A DNA stretch of 64,000 bases from Salvator merianae (Eukaryota; Chordata; Lepidosauria; Squamata; Teiidae), in assembly GCA_003586115.2 (NCBI GenBank), contig QVOM02000073.1, forward strand, positions 25,468,175-25,532,174, read 5' to 3'. The position numbers and the translations under genes are program-made. Below the pieces are notes generated by a model. It saw only the letters and a program-made list of their open reading frames with translations. It did no database searches and was not told the DNA's origin. Below, in pieces: positions 23,409 to 42,032 of the stretch (position 1 is its first letter; each line of letters opens with the position of its first letter).

Positions 23409-25142
23409 ACAAAAAAAAGGAATTCAAGCGCACATAATCACAGTGAACTGCAGGAAAAAAAATAATTTCAAAATTTTAGTATCTAATAGAATTTGATTTG
23501 TTTTCACATGCAAGCTACAAAAAAGTTTCTGGAGTCCAATGACAAATTTCCTCCTCCAAAATATGCCCCAGTGCAGGGAGGGGAGCACACCTACCATTTT
23601 TCATGATATGTACCTAAACACAATAGCCTTTTAGAAACATCCCTTTCAGCAGCTTCGTTAGAAAAGCAAATTAGGGACTTTCTGCATTAGTGGTTATTCT
23701 GGGATAAATCTTGGAACAAGGACCTTCTGTTCACACATTAGTGCAGACTAAGGCGGGCACCACTCCCTCATACTTTATCTGCACTGGACAAAGCATGGGC
23801 TGGGTTAGGGCACCCAAAATGGTACCCTAGCCTTGTATAACGACCCAGGACCAGTATACCATGGGTGACCCTGATATTGCCACCAGAAGTGGGTCTGCCT
23901 CAAAAATTGACTGGCTGGAAACTCTGAAGGCCAGAAATGAAAGCTCGGAAACACTCTCCAGGTATGCTCACCTGGTGCCTTCACTTTTACTTCAGCGGAA
24001 GTTGTTAAAAGAGAAATTGAAAAACTCTATGGGCATGCCCACGTAGTGCCTTCATTTAGCTGCTGGAGAAGATCAGTCTCTTCTCCAAAACATTAAGTGC
24101 AGTATAAGAACAGAGTAACTCTCCCCCCTACCTGTTTGCACATAGATGGTAGTATTGTTTTCAAGGGATTTTAGGGGTTCTTAATACAGTGGGTTTTTTT
24201 TTTTTAATTTTGTGAATGTGATGATAGCTGCTGTAGCATCAGTTATGCCATGTTCTCATCCTATAAGGCTACATCTCCAAGGTGGGACCGTAGCACCTGC
24301 TGGGCCGAATCCACCCACAAAGGCAGGAGGTGCAGTATCATCAGGCTGAATGATCCAGGTACAGTATATATTGCGCGTACAAACACACACAGAGTATATA
24401 ATAGTTGAAAAATATATATAGAAGTAAGAAGTTAAATGTATTATTGTAATTAAAAATATTATTGTAATTAAAAATCAGTTGTAAGGATATAAAATAGTCC
24501 ACTGGTAATTTAGAACACAGCCAAATTCAAGTTAACGCTGGGTGGTAAAAGTCTTTTCAAAGTAGTATTTTCCTGAGTAGTCATAGAAGACTATGTTATG
24601 CAGCTGTCCACGACAACACTGGAACCCAAACTTATACATGGACTCAAGTCTTCTCCAACAGACTGACAGGATAGATTTGCAAAACATGAAAGTGGAGTCT
24701 TCAGAAGTTATTCAAAATCAAGATACAACTAAAAAGCCACATATGTTTCAGCTTAAGTCTTTGACAGTGGCTTTAGCGGTAATATTATCATTCAACTTCC
24801 TCAACAGCCCAACATAACATAAAGGATAAAAACTCAATCTAAAGACAAGTAGATTTTGTGTGCTGAGTTGGAAAACTGCATAACACAGCCCATTGCCCTG
24901 ACTAAAGCACTCCATAAGCCACCAAAGCTTTTCTTATTGCCTTGTAATGTGCTAACCTTGGAACTAGGTAATCAATTAATAGTTTGAATTATTACAAAAG
25001 CAGTACCCTACACAATGGCCAGTGAGTAAGCTTCATTGAACTAAACTAGAATGACTGTTGAATAGACATGTTTAGGGCTGCAGTAAAAGAGATTCCACCC
25101 AGCAAAACTGAGATAAGATAGGATATGAGTATCACAGCCTTC
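23409..25142. other. Unannotated intron sequence
   Basis: Around 23683-24110 there are TTTCTGCATTAGTGG and 'aagtgcag' ends, suggesting one more GGGCC-family remnant. The rest is AT-rich with a T run at about 24197-24210. No gene is recognised. Confidence 0.3.
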
Positions 25143-25543
25143 GGGTATGTTCGCACTTACATGCTAGTGAACATCTGCACTCACTAGCACAGTGCGTCTG
25201 CACTCTGTGGTAGCCACAGTGTCTAAGCATCTGCAGCCACTCCCCAGCACTAACAGCTGTGGAGAGCTAAATCACTGTCCACAGCATGACTGGGAGAAGC
25301 TGAACTGCTCCCGGTTAGCAGTGTTCGCACCTGTTTCCGTGTCTTAGGTTGCCATGGCAATGGCCAGACGTTTCTGCAACTGCTATCTTGGCAAGCAGAC
25401 ATGTATTTGCACTGCGAGAACTGAAGGTCCAGTACAGGGCCATTCTAGCACTCGCAATGCGAATGGCCACTGCATCACTGGGTCTGTTGCAGCTTATAAT
25501 GGTATAATTATACTATTCTATGCTGAAAAGTGCAAATAGGCCC
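25143..25543. mobile_element. GGGCC-family element
   Basis: The left end is GGGTATGTTCGCACTTAC; the right end, reverse-complemented, is GGGCCTATTTGCACTTTTC. The interior words 'gagctaaatcactgtccacagcatgactgggag' (in pieces) match the elements at 872 and 26386. The subterminal 'ggtataattatac' is shared with the 26386 element. No coding capacity is seen. Confidence 0.65.
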
Positions 25544-26385
25544 TTTCTTTCAGGTCTATAGATGTAGACTTATAAGGGATAGAAATGACAACAAGAAGTA
25601 GCCGTCTGTCATTCTGTTTGTTTATTCAAAGACATATATAAATCATTAGCATATGGGCTTGGCTAAAGTTAGAACTTCCTTGATTAAAGTCAACTCTGCA
25701 GGATTAAGGTGCACAAAAGAACATTTATACCATAAGAACATTCATTAGCTTCTAGATGTGAGGCAAAGAACATTAATTAAGAAGATAAAAAGCAAAACAT
25801 TTTTTAAAATTATTACTTTATTTCAAATATTTCTATTAAAAATATAATCTTGAAGTGGTTCATAAAACATCATTAAAAAAATGTCATATTATTAATAATA
25901 TATTTATTAAAATAAAAATATGGCATTCTGATTTGTGCTGTCATGCTAAAGTTTCAGCATTAAAGCAGTTATACAGGCTAATCACCCAAGCTACTACTGA
26001 ACCTCACACAGTTCATACAAGGCCACAGTCTCACATCATGCAGCATGACTATGGGCCCAAGTGTGGAAGCAGGATCGCCCTAGTCCACTTTCACATTCTC
26101 CAAGTCACAGCGTTAAAAGATTTAGCATATGGTGAAGCCATTCTGGGATTCTTGCAGCAGTACCCAGATATTGCACCCAGGAAAACAGGTCAGGATAGTC
26201 TCCAATTATGAAAACCCATCACAAGGCCTCATGGTAGCACATGTGCCTCCACTGAATGTAAGCAACAGTGCATGCCACAGGATCAAGTGTGGACTCAATC
26301 TAAGGTGGAATCATGCAGACTGGAAAGTGGTATTTGTATCACTTGCATTGTTATTATAATACATAAAGGGGAATGTTGCAGAGTG
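25544..26385. other. Unannotated intron sequence
   Basis: AT-rich at 25780-25920. A 118-codon open frame at 25855-26211 has no domain or splice context and is probably fortuitous. Confidence 0.35.
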
Positions 26386-26603
26386 GGGGGCATGTTTGCC
26401 TTTTGGTGCTAGTGAGCATCCAGACTCTGCACTTTGTGGAGGCCTCTAAAGCTACTAGCTGTGGACAGCTAAATCTCTGTCCACAGCTTGACTGGGAGCA
26501 GCTCGACTGCTCCTGGTCAGCAGCATTTGCCACCTAGCTACAGGGTCCGTTCCAAAGAATGGTATAATTATACCATTCTACCCTGGCAAGTGCAAACAGA
26601 CCC
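26386..26603. mobile_element. Shorter sibling of the 25143 GGGCC element
   Basis: It shares the inner segment 'ctaaatctctgtccacagct' and the subterminal 'aatggtataattataccatt' with the 25143 element, but lacks the right-central part. The right end is tgcaaacagaccc; the left end is degraded (gggggcatgtttgcc). It looks like an internal deletion derivative. Confidence 0.5.
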
Positions 26604-27071
26604 TAAGAGTTCCCCATTACCCACCATACAATTACTATAACAGAAGCCAGCAAGGGAAGTTAAAGGTTTGGACATATGGATGCTCAAAGTCAAGCAGAAA
26701 GTGGGCCTGACAGATTGTAAAAAAATTGCCACACCAAGGCAAGGAAATCTCATGAATTTATCCAGAATAAAGCAGATCATTTCTGTGAGAACCTGAACTC
26801 TTATCTTCAGGATAAGAGATTACATGTTTCTCTGTCTAGTCCCCGGTCTCACACAGAGTAGTAATTTCAGTTACACACTGGATCCACAAAACACTGTAAG
26901 ATTTTCGCAATTAAAGAAAAAAACAAACATTAATTTCACTTCCAATGGCTAACCATTCCTATACATCTAACCACCCCAATACACAGCTGACCGGGAAGGG
27001 AAAGAACGGTGCTGTACCATACGTGAAACTCATTAAGCTAGAAAGCAAACTACACACTTGTCAGGAACTCC

Positions 27072-27584
27072 AGGTCTGCTCACACTTTGGCCTAGAAAGC
27101 ATAATTCATGCTTGCCAGCCAAGTGCGTCTGCACTTTACAGAGGCCCAAGTGGCCAGGAGCAGGCTACAACTGCTCCTGATCGCAGAAACCTGTGGAGCA
27201 CTAATTAGTGCTCCACAACCTTACCAGGAGGTGATAGACACCTCCTAGTAAGGTGCATTTGCACCGGCCTGGTGCTGCATCATCCAGGCCCATGCGATGC
27301 ACTGATTGTGCAGGTGCAATTGGGCTACGCGATGTCCCGCTTGGGCTGCATGAAGCCCCAACTGGGGGATCACACGGCCCAACCAGGTATCGCCTCAGCC
27401 CAATCTTGCATGCTGCCATGGCCATGATCAGGCATGGCTACCAATATTCACACTGCAAATTCAGTAGTCAGCTTCAGGTGAGGTTTCCAGTCACACAGTG
27501 TGAACAGTGTTAACGCTGCGTGGTCTATTCCACCTTTGAATGAGTTAATTACCCTGTTCGAAGGTGAAAAGTACAAAAAGGCTC
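27072..27584. mobile_element. GGGCC-family element with internal hairpins
   Basis: The left end AGGTCTGCTCACACTTTGG pairs with a right end reading, reverse-complemented, GAGCCTTTTTGTACTTTTC. Internal inverted pairs include tgtggagcactaattagtgctccaca and accttaccaggaggtg / cacctcctagtaaggt. It has no transposase. It resembles the fragment at 21671. Confidence 0.5.
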
Positions 27585-28015
27585 TCCATATTTTTCAAGC
27601 TAAGCACCCTCTTTCCTGAGATTTATTAACAAGAATAACTGCTTCAAGGCACAAAATCTTTTATCTCAGTATTCACTAGGGTTAGATTCGTACAAAACCT
27701 CACTAACTTCAAATCTGCAAATAATAATGGTACCTTTGGGGAAATGAAGTTTAAGGGGAATCACTTATGAACTCTCTGAGGCCTTCAACCTGTCCTGCCG
27801 CTACAGTGCCTTAACAGCACTTGCAACAGCATAAGGGAGCAAGAGTGGGCATCCAAGCAGATGCTGTGCTTTCCCTCTGTTTAGAGTGCAATGAAGGCAC
27901 AGCATCAAGCAGGCACTGCACCCTCAGTGCACCTTCAGTGCACCATAACAGCAACATGGGGATTCAGCCACAGTCTAGACTATCTCCAAATGTATGCACC
28001 TGCTCTGCCAGATCT

Positions 28016-28900
28016 TTATATATATATATATCAATTACAAATCACAACAGAAAAAATAGTGCTCCCCCAAAATAAATAAATGAAGAGAAAAAAAAACACT
28101 AATACACCACCACCACGCTACTCAACCAGCCCTTATGCACACCGGTAAACAATCTCTAGGATATTTCTTCCATCTTCTTTCTCTTTCATTTTAGTTGGAC
28201 CAAAGAGTTAGTCTTGTTATTTCTTCTGTCAATTCTTCTGGTGCTTGGGATTTCATTGAAAAATATAATAAATCTTTCCATTTTCCCTCTCTTTTAGAAT
28301 GTAATTTCATACCTTGACTTTTAAAGTCTTATTTCCCACATTTTATCAAATCTATACTGTTCCATTAAATACCTATACCAATTATACAATGTCCATTTAG
28401 TACTTTCCCTCCATCCCAATACAATTGTTGATTGCGTTGCATGTATCCTTTGAGCAAATACATACTGATTTTTCCTCCATTCTCCCTGATGTCACTTCAA
28501 AAAACAAAAAAACAAAAAACTAGTTCAGGTGATAAATTCAAATTTATATTTAAATATCATTAATTTTATTCTGAGTATCTCTCCAAAACAATTTTATAAC
28601 ATCACATTCCCACCGAAGGTGGAAATATGTACCTCTCTGTCCACTTCCATGCCAGCATTGCAGTGACATCGCTGGTATCATATGTGCTAACTGTGCTGGC
28701 GTTCTATATCATCTATAGAATATTTTAAGAACCATCTCTTGTACCCTATTATTCTTTAATTCATTAATTTTTTTCATTTTTTGCCTAACATTTTCCCTAG
28801 TAATATTAATATCTAACTGCCACATTTGAAACATGCTTTCCATTATTTCATTCTTTTGTTTGTTAATAAACCATATATTTTACTTCCTATTCCTCTTGAC
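28016..28900 (-). repeat. L1-like LINE 3' end (minus strand)
   Basis: The reverse complement is collinear with 55250-56110, from 'aaatcatgctttcc'-type sequence through the end of ORF2 to the 3'UTR. On the minus strand it reads 'CWHGSGQRGTYFHLRWECD', the conserved Cys/His/Trp cluster at the C terminus of L1 ORF2. It ends near a (TA)n tract at 28016-28031. It is strongly 5'-truncated. Confidence 0.65.
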
Positions 28901-29339
28901 CCCTTCAAACTTTCTTCCTGCCAGATCTAAAATGTTATTGATTTACTATGAGCAGTATAGGCCTGGTCAAACTCAGTACCATATCACACAATCTTGTCTC
29001 AAAGCAAACAATGCACAGAGCACAGACACTGTTACATTGGATAAACATCAGGCAACATCTGCACAATTCCCTGAACACACATGACCTGCCATCAAGGAGA
29101 GATTTGCATCCTATGGCAAGTGTCTGAAAATTGTGCAACAAACAGTTAAGTGCAATCAGGCCTTATATATTTAGCTGGTATTCACCCACATTCAAGCAGA
29201 ACCTTCTTTGGTACCAGTGACGAGTACACTGCATGTTTGGGAATACTGACTGTATTAAAGTCTCTGATATTGATGGGGACTCTGGACTTTTAGTACTGTG
29301 CTTGCTTGAGAAAAATTACCTATTATGAATTCTAGTTTA

Positions 29340-29510
29340 CTTATTTATTTATTTAAAACATTTCTTGCTGCTTTTGATTAAACATATCAAAGTAGCTTAC
29401 ATAAAAACGTGAAAAATAGATGTATATAAACATATTATTAAAAACAAAGGGTAGAATGAAGTGGAAACCAACAACACAATGAAAGGCCAGGTGAAGAGGT
29501 GCGTTTTCAA
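29340..29510 (-). repeat. LINE 3' tail (L2/CR1-like)
   Basis: The ttatttatttatttaaaaca start followed by 'gctgcttttgattaaac..atcaaagtagcttacataaaaa' is the reverse complement of a common reptile LINE 3' end. A similar tail lies at about 51008-51110. Only about 170 bp is present. Confidence 0.4.
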
Positions 29511-29525
29511 TAGATGCCTAAACAA

Positions 29526-29985
29526 GGGCCCTTTCACAATTTGCTTAATCCAGATTAAGGACTATATGTAATAAGCATCTGGGCCTGATAGGTCCACAAG
29601 TTAATGTAGATCTAGGTGACAGAGCCATTTAATCAGGTCTATTGGCATACTGGAGGTTCCTAAACCCAAAGAAGGGAGGTGTGCAGAAGGCACATCTTCC
29701 ATGTTCGAGACTACCAGGGGATGCATTTCAGTGGCATGCCATAGTGTGCTGCCAAAATGCATTCCCTAGAGGCCCCAAGGCTAGGAAAACTTTGTTCCTA
29801 TCCTTCAGAGGTGCGGGAGGCCAGGTGGGAAGCTCATTTGAACTTTGAGGCTGCGGAGTGGGCTGGTTTGGACCATGCCATCACGCAGACCATGCTGATT
29901 TGGCCCACCCCTTCCCATGGTTGGAATCAGAGGGCATGGCTGATCCAGAGCCACTGATTCTGAACGCAAGGGAGGTGAGTGCAGC
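29526..29985. mobile_element. GGGCC-family element, right end uncertain
   Basis: The left end is GGGCCCTTTCACAATTTGC. The interior ('tggcatgccatagtgtgctgccaaaatg', 'ccccaaggctaggaa') is shared with the 7366 element ('gtggcacacccaagcacactgccaaaatgg', 'actccaaggctaggaa'). The right end is probably close to 'gtgagtgcagcaa' at about 29972-29985. Confidence 0.45.
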
Positions 29986-30584
29986 AATAGCTTATGATTG
30001 GTTTTTTTGTCTGAATCACATTGCTCTACTTACTGGCAACCCATCACTGTTCAATATTCGATCTCTCTTAATATATTTGCCCTGCCTAACTTTCCATTGC
30101 ACAGATATGTCCAAGCACTTAAATTTGCTCTAGCTCTTAAGTTTTTAAATGCCTTTTAGTTCAAAGATCCTTTGCATGCATGCCCTTGTGACCACAGACA
30201 GAGCAGTAACACGGCTCACCTAGAAAGACCCTGGGAATTAATTTCAGTTCTTTTTGCTAGTGTTGCTAAAACATCATTACAACAGTCTGATGTGCTAAAA
30301 CCCTGTTACCAATCCTGTTTACTTAAAGTGCTTGCTTGCTGTCATACGTCATGGATATAGGAAGTGTCTTAATCTTTACCATCTCATATATGTACATGAA
30401 ACAACACATTAAAGATCAGCACTTAATAAAAATGGCCAATCATAAGATGCTGCATGATTGCTATGTGATATATTTGAATTAATATTGAGGGAGAAAAAGT
30501 GAAAGCCAGTTTGGTGTAGTAACCTCACTGTCGGACTGAGTCTTGGGAAAACATGATTCAGACTTTCACTTGGTCATGAAACTA

Positions 30585-30730
30585 GGGCCCTTTCTGCACT
30601 TGGCCTTATTCCAGATTATATCCTAGAATAGGGACCTGCCGTTTGCATCCAAGTAATCTCCACTAGCATGCACATAGCAGGTCCCTATTCTGGGATATAA
30701 TCTAAAATAAAGCTAAGTGCAGAAAGGACC
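30585..30730. mobile_element. 146-bp foldback MITE
   Basis: A nearly perfect hairpin. GGGCCCTTTCTGCACTTGGC at the left mirrors the right end gctaagtgcagaaaggacc. The arms continue through ttattccagattatatccta / gggatataatctaaaataaa, and 'atagggacctgcc' pairs with 'ggtccctattct'. Partial copies of the same arm are at about 14445 and 32065. Confidence 0.8.
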
Positions 30731-36192
<5,462 letters not shown>

Positions 36193-36277
36193 TTAGCTTT
36201 TGATATGATTTAGGGTTTCAGTGGAAGAGAAGAGGAGATCCAACTTATTCTAGCCAGTGCAGTAATTCTAATGTGGA

Positions 36278-36289
36278 GCGCATGCGCAC
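36278..36289. promoter_or_regulatory. NRF-1-like palindrome upstream of the GABRB2 start codon
   Basis: GCGCATGCGCAC about 90 bp upstream of the ATG on the gene strand. The core GCGCATGCGC is the NRF-1 consensus palindrome, with one flank base off the full 12-mer. Position near a neuronal receptor promoter is suggestive only. If the TSS lies further upstream the site would be within the 5'UTR. Confidence 0.4.
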
Positions 36290-36859
36290 GGCGTACCACA
36301 ACATCAAAAGGAGCAGTGGTTGCTGCTGGAGATGGAGCAAATTTCCTTGCCAAAAAAAGAAGGAAAGAAAAAAATTAAAGGGGAAGACGGAAATGCATTA
36401 TTTTAAAAAAAGACAGATAGAAGGAAAATTTAAAAAGTAATCCACAAAAGGATTAAATGTGCTTCTTGTTATCCTTATGAGAAATATAAAATGGACTACA
36501 GCAGCCGAGGAAGTTTCACGAGTTGCAGGTTACAGCAGTTTTGCAACCTAGTTTAAATGGAGAAATGTGCAAAATCGGATTAGGAACTGAGGGAAAAGAG
36601 GTTAAAATGGGAATGCAAGGCGTGCACATGGGGGAGGGGGCACAGCAAGATTTCATGCTCCTTGGGAATAACAAATGGTGGGTGAAACCACGGAAGGAGG
36701 AGGAGGAGGGGGCCTGAGTTTGCAATGGGTGGCTTGGAAGGGCTCAGCCTATAGCATTTAGGGGAAGGGGGATACTAGGTGATGACGAATTTCTTGGAAG
36801 GAACTAGACATTGCTTTTCTGAGGGAAAATAAGAGGTGGTCGTGGGGTCACAAATGGAA

Positions 36860-38420
36860 AGGCTTGGAGATCGTGACGGGTCCGCGGGCGATCCTCCTCG
36901 GGATTTTTTTCTTCCTGTTTACACGGGGGGCGTCCAAAGTCGGACGAATAGAGCCTTTGCAAGAGGTGATTCAATGGGCCATCTCTCTCATGCTTTTATT
37001 TTATTTTTAACTCTTCGACTTACGGCGAAATAATTAGGAAGGATGGACAAGGCGAGGAGGAGGCGATACTGCCTTAAATGCACCCCAGCTAAAAGGACGG
37101 CGCCAGGGAACGGGGGGGGAGGGAGCGGGCAACGAAGGGAAGTTACCCTGTCAAGAAGGCTGGCTGGCTGGCTGGCGTGCCAGTGAGTGACCACGCTGCT
37201 GCCGCCGCCGCCGCCGTTGCTGTGGTGCATTTTGCACTCACAACCTCCTTACCTTCCCGGATAGCAAATTGCAGAAATGCACCGTTTGGGCTCGAATTGG
37301 TGCCTCCGAAGCCAGCAGAGAGGAGCAACAGCGAGCGAGCGAGCGAGCGCGTCAATTTGCAAAAGCTTTTGAGTGACACTTTAGATCGCCAGAAGAAGAA
37401 GCCGCGCCGAGCAAGTCCTGAAACGCTTCCTTGCAAATATGCCGCCTGGCGCTGCTGCTCCTGCTGTTGCCGCCGCCGCCAGCCAGCTCCTTTCTTCCTT
37501 CGCCGCCGCCGCCGCCACCACCTCCTCCTCCTCCTCCTCCTCGTCCTGCAAAAACCCACTTGGAGCCGCCGTGGATCTGTGCTGCTTCATTGAACGGATG
37601 CGGCGGGTGCTGAAGTGCTTGCCTCGCCGGGATGGCACAGGGAAGGGGGGAGGGTGGAATTAGGGAGAATCACTCGGATTCTTCAATTAAACAGCGAAAT
37701 CTTTAATTCGCTACAGGGACGAGAAGAAGCGGAAGGCGGCGGCAGCGGGGGGGGAGGAGGGTGGTGGCAGCTATGATGGGGGAAGCATTATCCCTCTCTC
37801 TGCTGCTGCTCCCGCCGCGGGAGGTGGAGGGGCAGCAGAGGGAGATAGGTGAACTGTACTTGTGGCCGAGACACAGAAGAGCAGCTCCAGAGCAGCTCTT
37901 CATAAACGTTTAGTCATTCTGCACACACACACACACACGCGCGGGCACACACACATACAGAGACCATGGCAGACGCTTGCAAATGCAACCCCCATCTCTC
38001 TGACAGGCTGCCTTCGCTTGATTTCTGAGGCTTCCAATTGTGAGCTGGGCCAAGCAAACCTCTCTCGCTTCTCCCTCGTTCCCAATTCCCGTACCGTAAT
38101 CCTCCCCAAATGCATGTATGAGTGCACTGGAAGGTCGTTTGTTTCAAACATAACACGCGCATTTTCAAGGCAACCTCAGACCAAAACCAAAGGGTTGCCG
38201 TCAACTGAAAGCAGTGTTTCGCTCAAGAGGAAGTGAAATGACGGGGCGCACAAAGGGGCCGTTCGCAGGAAGGCTGACGATATAGCATGGAGCACAATAA
38301 GCACATCAGCAACCCTGCCTTTTGGAAGCACGTATAATTTTGTAACAGCCTGCACGGCGGAGGCTCCAAGAACTATTGCAGCGGCCCGCAGCAGCAGCCG
38401 CCTCAGCGGGAAAAGGGGGG
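36860..38420 (-). promoter_or_regulatory. GABRB2: CpG-rich region, likely GABRB2 promoter and 5'UTR
   Basis: The most GC- and CpG-rich block of the host sequence, with runs such as gccgccgccgccgccg (37200-37216), gcgagcgagcgagcgagcgc (about 37331-37350), ccgccgccgccgccaccacctcctcc (in pieces, 37503-37545) and cggcggcagcggggg (about 37737). It lies directly 5' of GABRB2 exon 1. Open frames on both strands here (for example 37143-37559, 37177-37593) are low-complexity Arg/Ala/Pro/Leu runs produced by the repeats and not genes. The TSS and any non-coding first exon cannot be placed by eye. A (CA)n tract follows at about 37921-37957. Confidence 0.7.
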
Positions 38421-39550
38421 GGCGCAGCTAGAGGGAAATTCGCCTAAGACGCGGGATGCATTCTGAGTGGCCTCATGGTGGACCACACCACTCCTCCACC
38501 CAGGCAGCGGCAAAAGAGATAGGGGGTGTCCGGGACTGGGGCGCTGCTGCCTGTGATGTGAAGTAGCATCTCGGCCTGTGCAGAAAAGGAAAAAAAATAA
38601 TGTCTTGAGAGAACTGCGTATATGGGGGGGGGGGGAAGAGGTGGTCCTAGGCGTAGGAAGGCATTGACGGACTGGTTGGTAACGTGGAATTGCACAGGAC
38701 AGGAAAAGACGGAGTGTGCAGAGGAGCTAGTGAAAGCCTGGTGGGTACTGCGAAGGGGGTGTAAGGTGAGAAACGCAGCCTCCGCAGAAAGAAATTCAGA
38801 GTGGAGCTGTCATAGATTGGCATGTAAAGAGCTCGGTGTGTGGGAGAGGGGAAGAAGAAGCGAGGTCTCGATGTTGCCTCCCCCTCCCCTTTTTTCTTTT
38901 TGACTAGCACTCTCACCCAGCTATGCAGGCCGCTGCCCGGTCAAAGGTCTCGACTCCCGAGCGAGGTCTGATCCTTGCCAGTCGTTTCAGTCAGCTAGCA
39001 TTAGCTCGATTGCTAGGCACGCTTTGGAGCTGGTTAACGGATTACACTGGGAGTAATGGATCCCAAATCCATTACTGGAAGGAAGATCTATTAAGCACAC
39101 ACAGTTTGGAATTTGCAGGATTTGCTGAATGAGAACTGTAAACAAAATAGACCTGTGTCTTTATAAAGTAGTACTTCATATTTTTATGACATTTTCAGGG
39201 GAGCTCCTCCTCTCCACTCAAAGGGACAGATTGAATTTCATCCTTGCTGTGTTACTTGACTCTTCAATTGAGGTTAGGTAACCTTAGTTGTTTGGATCCT
39301 TCAGCCAGGAGCACTCTTAAGAATTCACATGGTCTTACAAGACTGAGCTTGCACCAGATGAGTGCATACTCTGTATGCAAATACTAGAAGCCTTCAGATA
39401 AAATAGGGGAGCTGGAGTGCTAAACCAATGGCATATAGTGTTCCCAGGTTACAAACTGCGCAGAAAAGACAGGAAGGGGTGAGCTGGAGGTAGTACATGC
39501 CCATCCATGGAAGTGTTGTGGGTAAAAATACCAGGCCGAAAAGCAAATTT
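38421..39550. other. 5' flank of GABRB2, nothing recognised
   Basis: Moderately GC-rich sequence with a G run at about 38623-38634 and short frames on both strands of low complexity. No exon or transposon was recognised. Confidence 0.4.
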
Positions 39551-40960
39551 AATATTGGGGACATGCAATCTCTGTCCTAACCAAGCAACTGAAGGCAATC
39601 AACATTTGAAAACAGTGGTAAAGGAAAAGTACAAAAAGGAAAGGATAACTATAAATAGGGGACTTTCTACCCTCACATAGGTTGAGTGAATGCTTGCTCA
39701 ACTCATGAGTGAAAGATAAAATCCCTAGACATGCTAAACAATTGTTCCCTAGAGCATTTAGTTGTAGAACCAACCAGGGGAAGGGGCTCCTGGACTTGAT
39801 CCTAAGTAAGGTTCAGGATCTGGTACAAGCTGTGACATTGTGGCTGATCCAGTAGGAAATAGTGCCCACATTGCAACAACTTTCATCTTAAACATAGACA
39901 GAACGTTGTTAATAAAATCTAACACAGAGGTCTTAAACTTCCATAAAGGAAGCCTCCTCAAAATGTGGGAACTAGTAAAAAGGAAATTGAAAGGAAAGTT
40001 TAGAAGAGTCCAGTCACTCCAAAATGCATGCAAACTATTTACAAATACAGTAATGGACGCTCAGTTGGAATGCATACCCAAAAGAAGAAACGACATTGCC
40101 AAGGCCAAGAGGACCCAAGTGTGACTTACAAGTGCAATATAAGAAGTCTTTAAAAGCAAGAAAAGATAATTTAGAAAATGGAAAGCTTGTCCTAATAAGG
40201 AGAACAGGAAGGAACATAAATTCTGGCAGAACCAATGCAAGGTGGCGATCAAATACTAAGAAGGATTTTGAGGAACAAATTGCTGAAAACATCAAAATAA
40301 ATAATAAGAATGTCTTTAAGTACATCAGAGGTAGGAATTCAATCAGGAAAGTCATTGGACTATTAGATGACAGTAGACAGAAAAGAATAATTAAAGAGGA
40401 CATGGAGATTACAAAGAAACTAAATGAATTATTTGCTTCTGTTTTCACTGAGGGAAACAAAGGGCATATGCCTACAACTGAGTCTCTCATTTGAGGGATG
40501 GTGTTAAACTGGGTAGAGGTAACTACAGAGGTGGTCCTCACTTGCCTTAATAAACTAAATGTTAACAGATTACTGGAATCAGATGGCATTCATCCAAGAG
40601 TTGTTAAAGAACTCAAATGTAAAATTGCTAATCTAGCCAAAATATATAATCTTTTCTTGAGAGCAGGGTCTGTTCTTGAAAACTGGAGGGTAGCAAATGT
40701 AACACCAGTCTATAAAAAAGGATCCAGGGGTGATCCAGGAAATTGCAGACCAGTAAGCTTAACATTAATTTAAGTAAAATGATGGAAACCATTATTAAGG
40801 AAAAATTAGTATGCATTGGAAATCACAGTCTTGTTTCCAGTGTTGCTGTAAAATTCATGGCCAGTTCAACTGACTTCTCCACGTGGAGTTGGGAAAGGCA
40901 AGTTCTTATTGTTTTTGTCTAGCAAGGAAGTACTTTGTAATGGTTCTTCCTGGAAGGTTC
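39551..40960 (+). repeat. CR1-like LINE relic
   Basis: Broken plus-strand frames in CR1 order: an endonuclease-side piece ('DPVGNSAHIATTFI', about 39842-39880), a linker piece ('KLNELFASVFTEGNK', near 40430) and the RT entry ('DGIHPRVVKELKCKIANLAK', 'AGSVLENWRVANVTPVYKKG', 'DPGNCRPVSLT', 40580-40770). It stops before the catalytic FADD block. It is the same lineage as the 6914-10860 relic, with many stops. Confidence 0.7.
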
Positions 40961-41597
40961 CTTAATTCAGTGGTCTCCAAACAGGAGCAGTAACTCGCAT
41001 TACTTTATATCCTGTTGCTCAGCCAGGAAGAATGTAGAACTAGGCATTCTGGGATCTAGGATGTGGACAGACAGACTAGAATAGAGCATTCCAAAAGATC
41101 AGGTTCTCTGACAAATTTGTAATTTGCTAAAAATCACCTTGACTGATATCCATCAAGTGTTATATAGGGCTTGACACTGCCATACATTTGGCAATGGCAA
41201 TTCTGCAACAGCAATTTACCTTTTTTTGGCTTTACACTTCCAAAATAGCTAAGACAGTATTTAAAAAATCATAGCAATAATTCATCAGTGACCTTTTTGT
41301 ATTTGTTTCCTTTTAATTTTGTTTTCTGGGCATTTTCCATCTTTGTTGTATGCAAGTTCTACCAATTTTCTTGTGTTGAGTGGTAGCCTCTTCTCAAAGA
41401 GATGCCATTTCTCAAAAGAATGCCTCATTCCTACTGTGAAAATGACCTTTGCCTCTGTACCTGTCAATTTTAGCTCCTAAAATTTCCTCAACAGTTTTAT
41501 TCTCAGTTTAGCTGTCCAAGAACAGAGTAGGTTAAATTTAAATGTAACATATCACTGTGCCTCTCTGCTACTTTGCAATCTAATTGGCATTAATCTT
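40961..41597. other. Unannotated sequence
   Basis: AT-rich intergenic sequence upstream of GABRB2. No recognised feature. Confidence 0.4.
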
Positions 41598-42032
41598 GGT
41601 CCTTTCTGCACTTAACCTCTCTGTGGTCTGAACCAGTGGGTCTAGACCAACCAGATCCACTGGTTCAGACCACAGTAAGGCTTAATTTGAATCCCCAAGC
41701 TTTCTAGATCAATCCCCAAGCTGCCAAGGCTAGAAACAGAAGTTCCTGGCCTTGGAGCCTCTGGGGCACCCGTGTGAAAGGGGTCCCCTGCTAGTATCAA
41801 GCAGGGGACATGTGTCTTCTGTGTGCCTCCATGTTCTAGACCAGGGCCTGCTGGTCTGCTGGTAGACCCATTTAAACAGGTCTACTGGTAATCCCAATCA
41901 GATCCTCTCTGAGTAGGATTGTGCTTCATCTAATGGCATGTAACAGCTGGGGCCAAGGGCTCACAGATCCATACTAACATGCAAACTGATGAGGCCCCTT
42001 CTTATAGATCAATAGTGAGTGCAGAAAGGGCC
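41598..42032. mobile_element. GGGCC-family element with CTT target duplication
   Basis: The left end is GGTCCTTTCTGCACTTAACC and the right end, reverse-complemented, GGCCCTTTCTGCACTCAC. CTT occurs directly outside both ends (41595-41597 and 42033-42035). Inside the left end is a strong palindrome (ggtctgaaccagtggg...ccactggttcagacc). A 3-bp duplication with GG..CC termini is what PIF/Harbinger elements make. No transposase is encoded, so it would need a partner in trans. Confidence 0.75.

Noticed and set aside
37143..37663. Long open frames on both strands (up to 138 codons)
   Set aside because: They are low-complexity Arg, Ala, Leu or Pro runs produced by GCC/CTC trinucleotide repeats in the CpG block upstream of GABRB2; no start context or domain.
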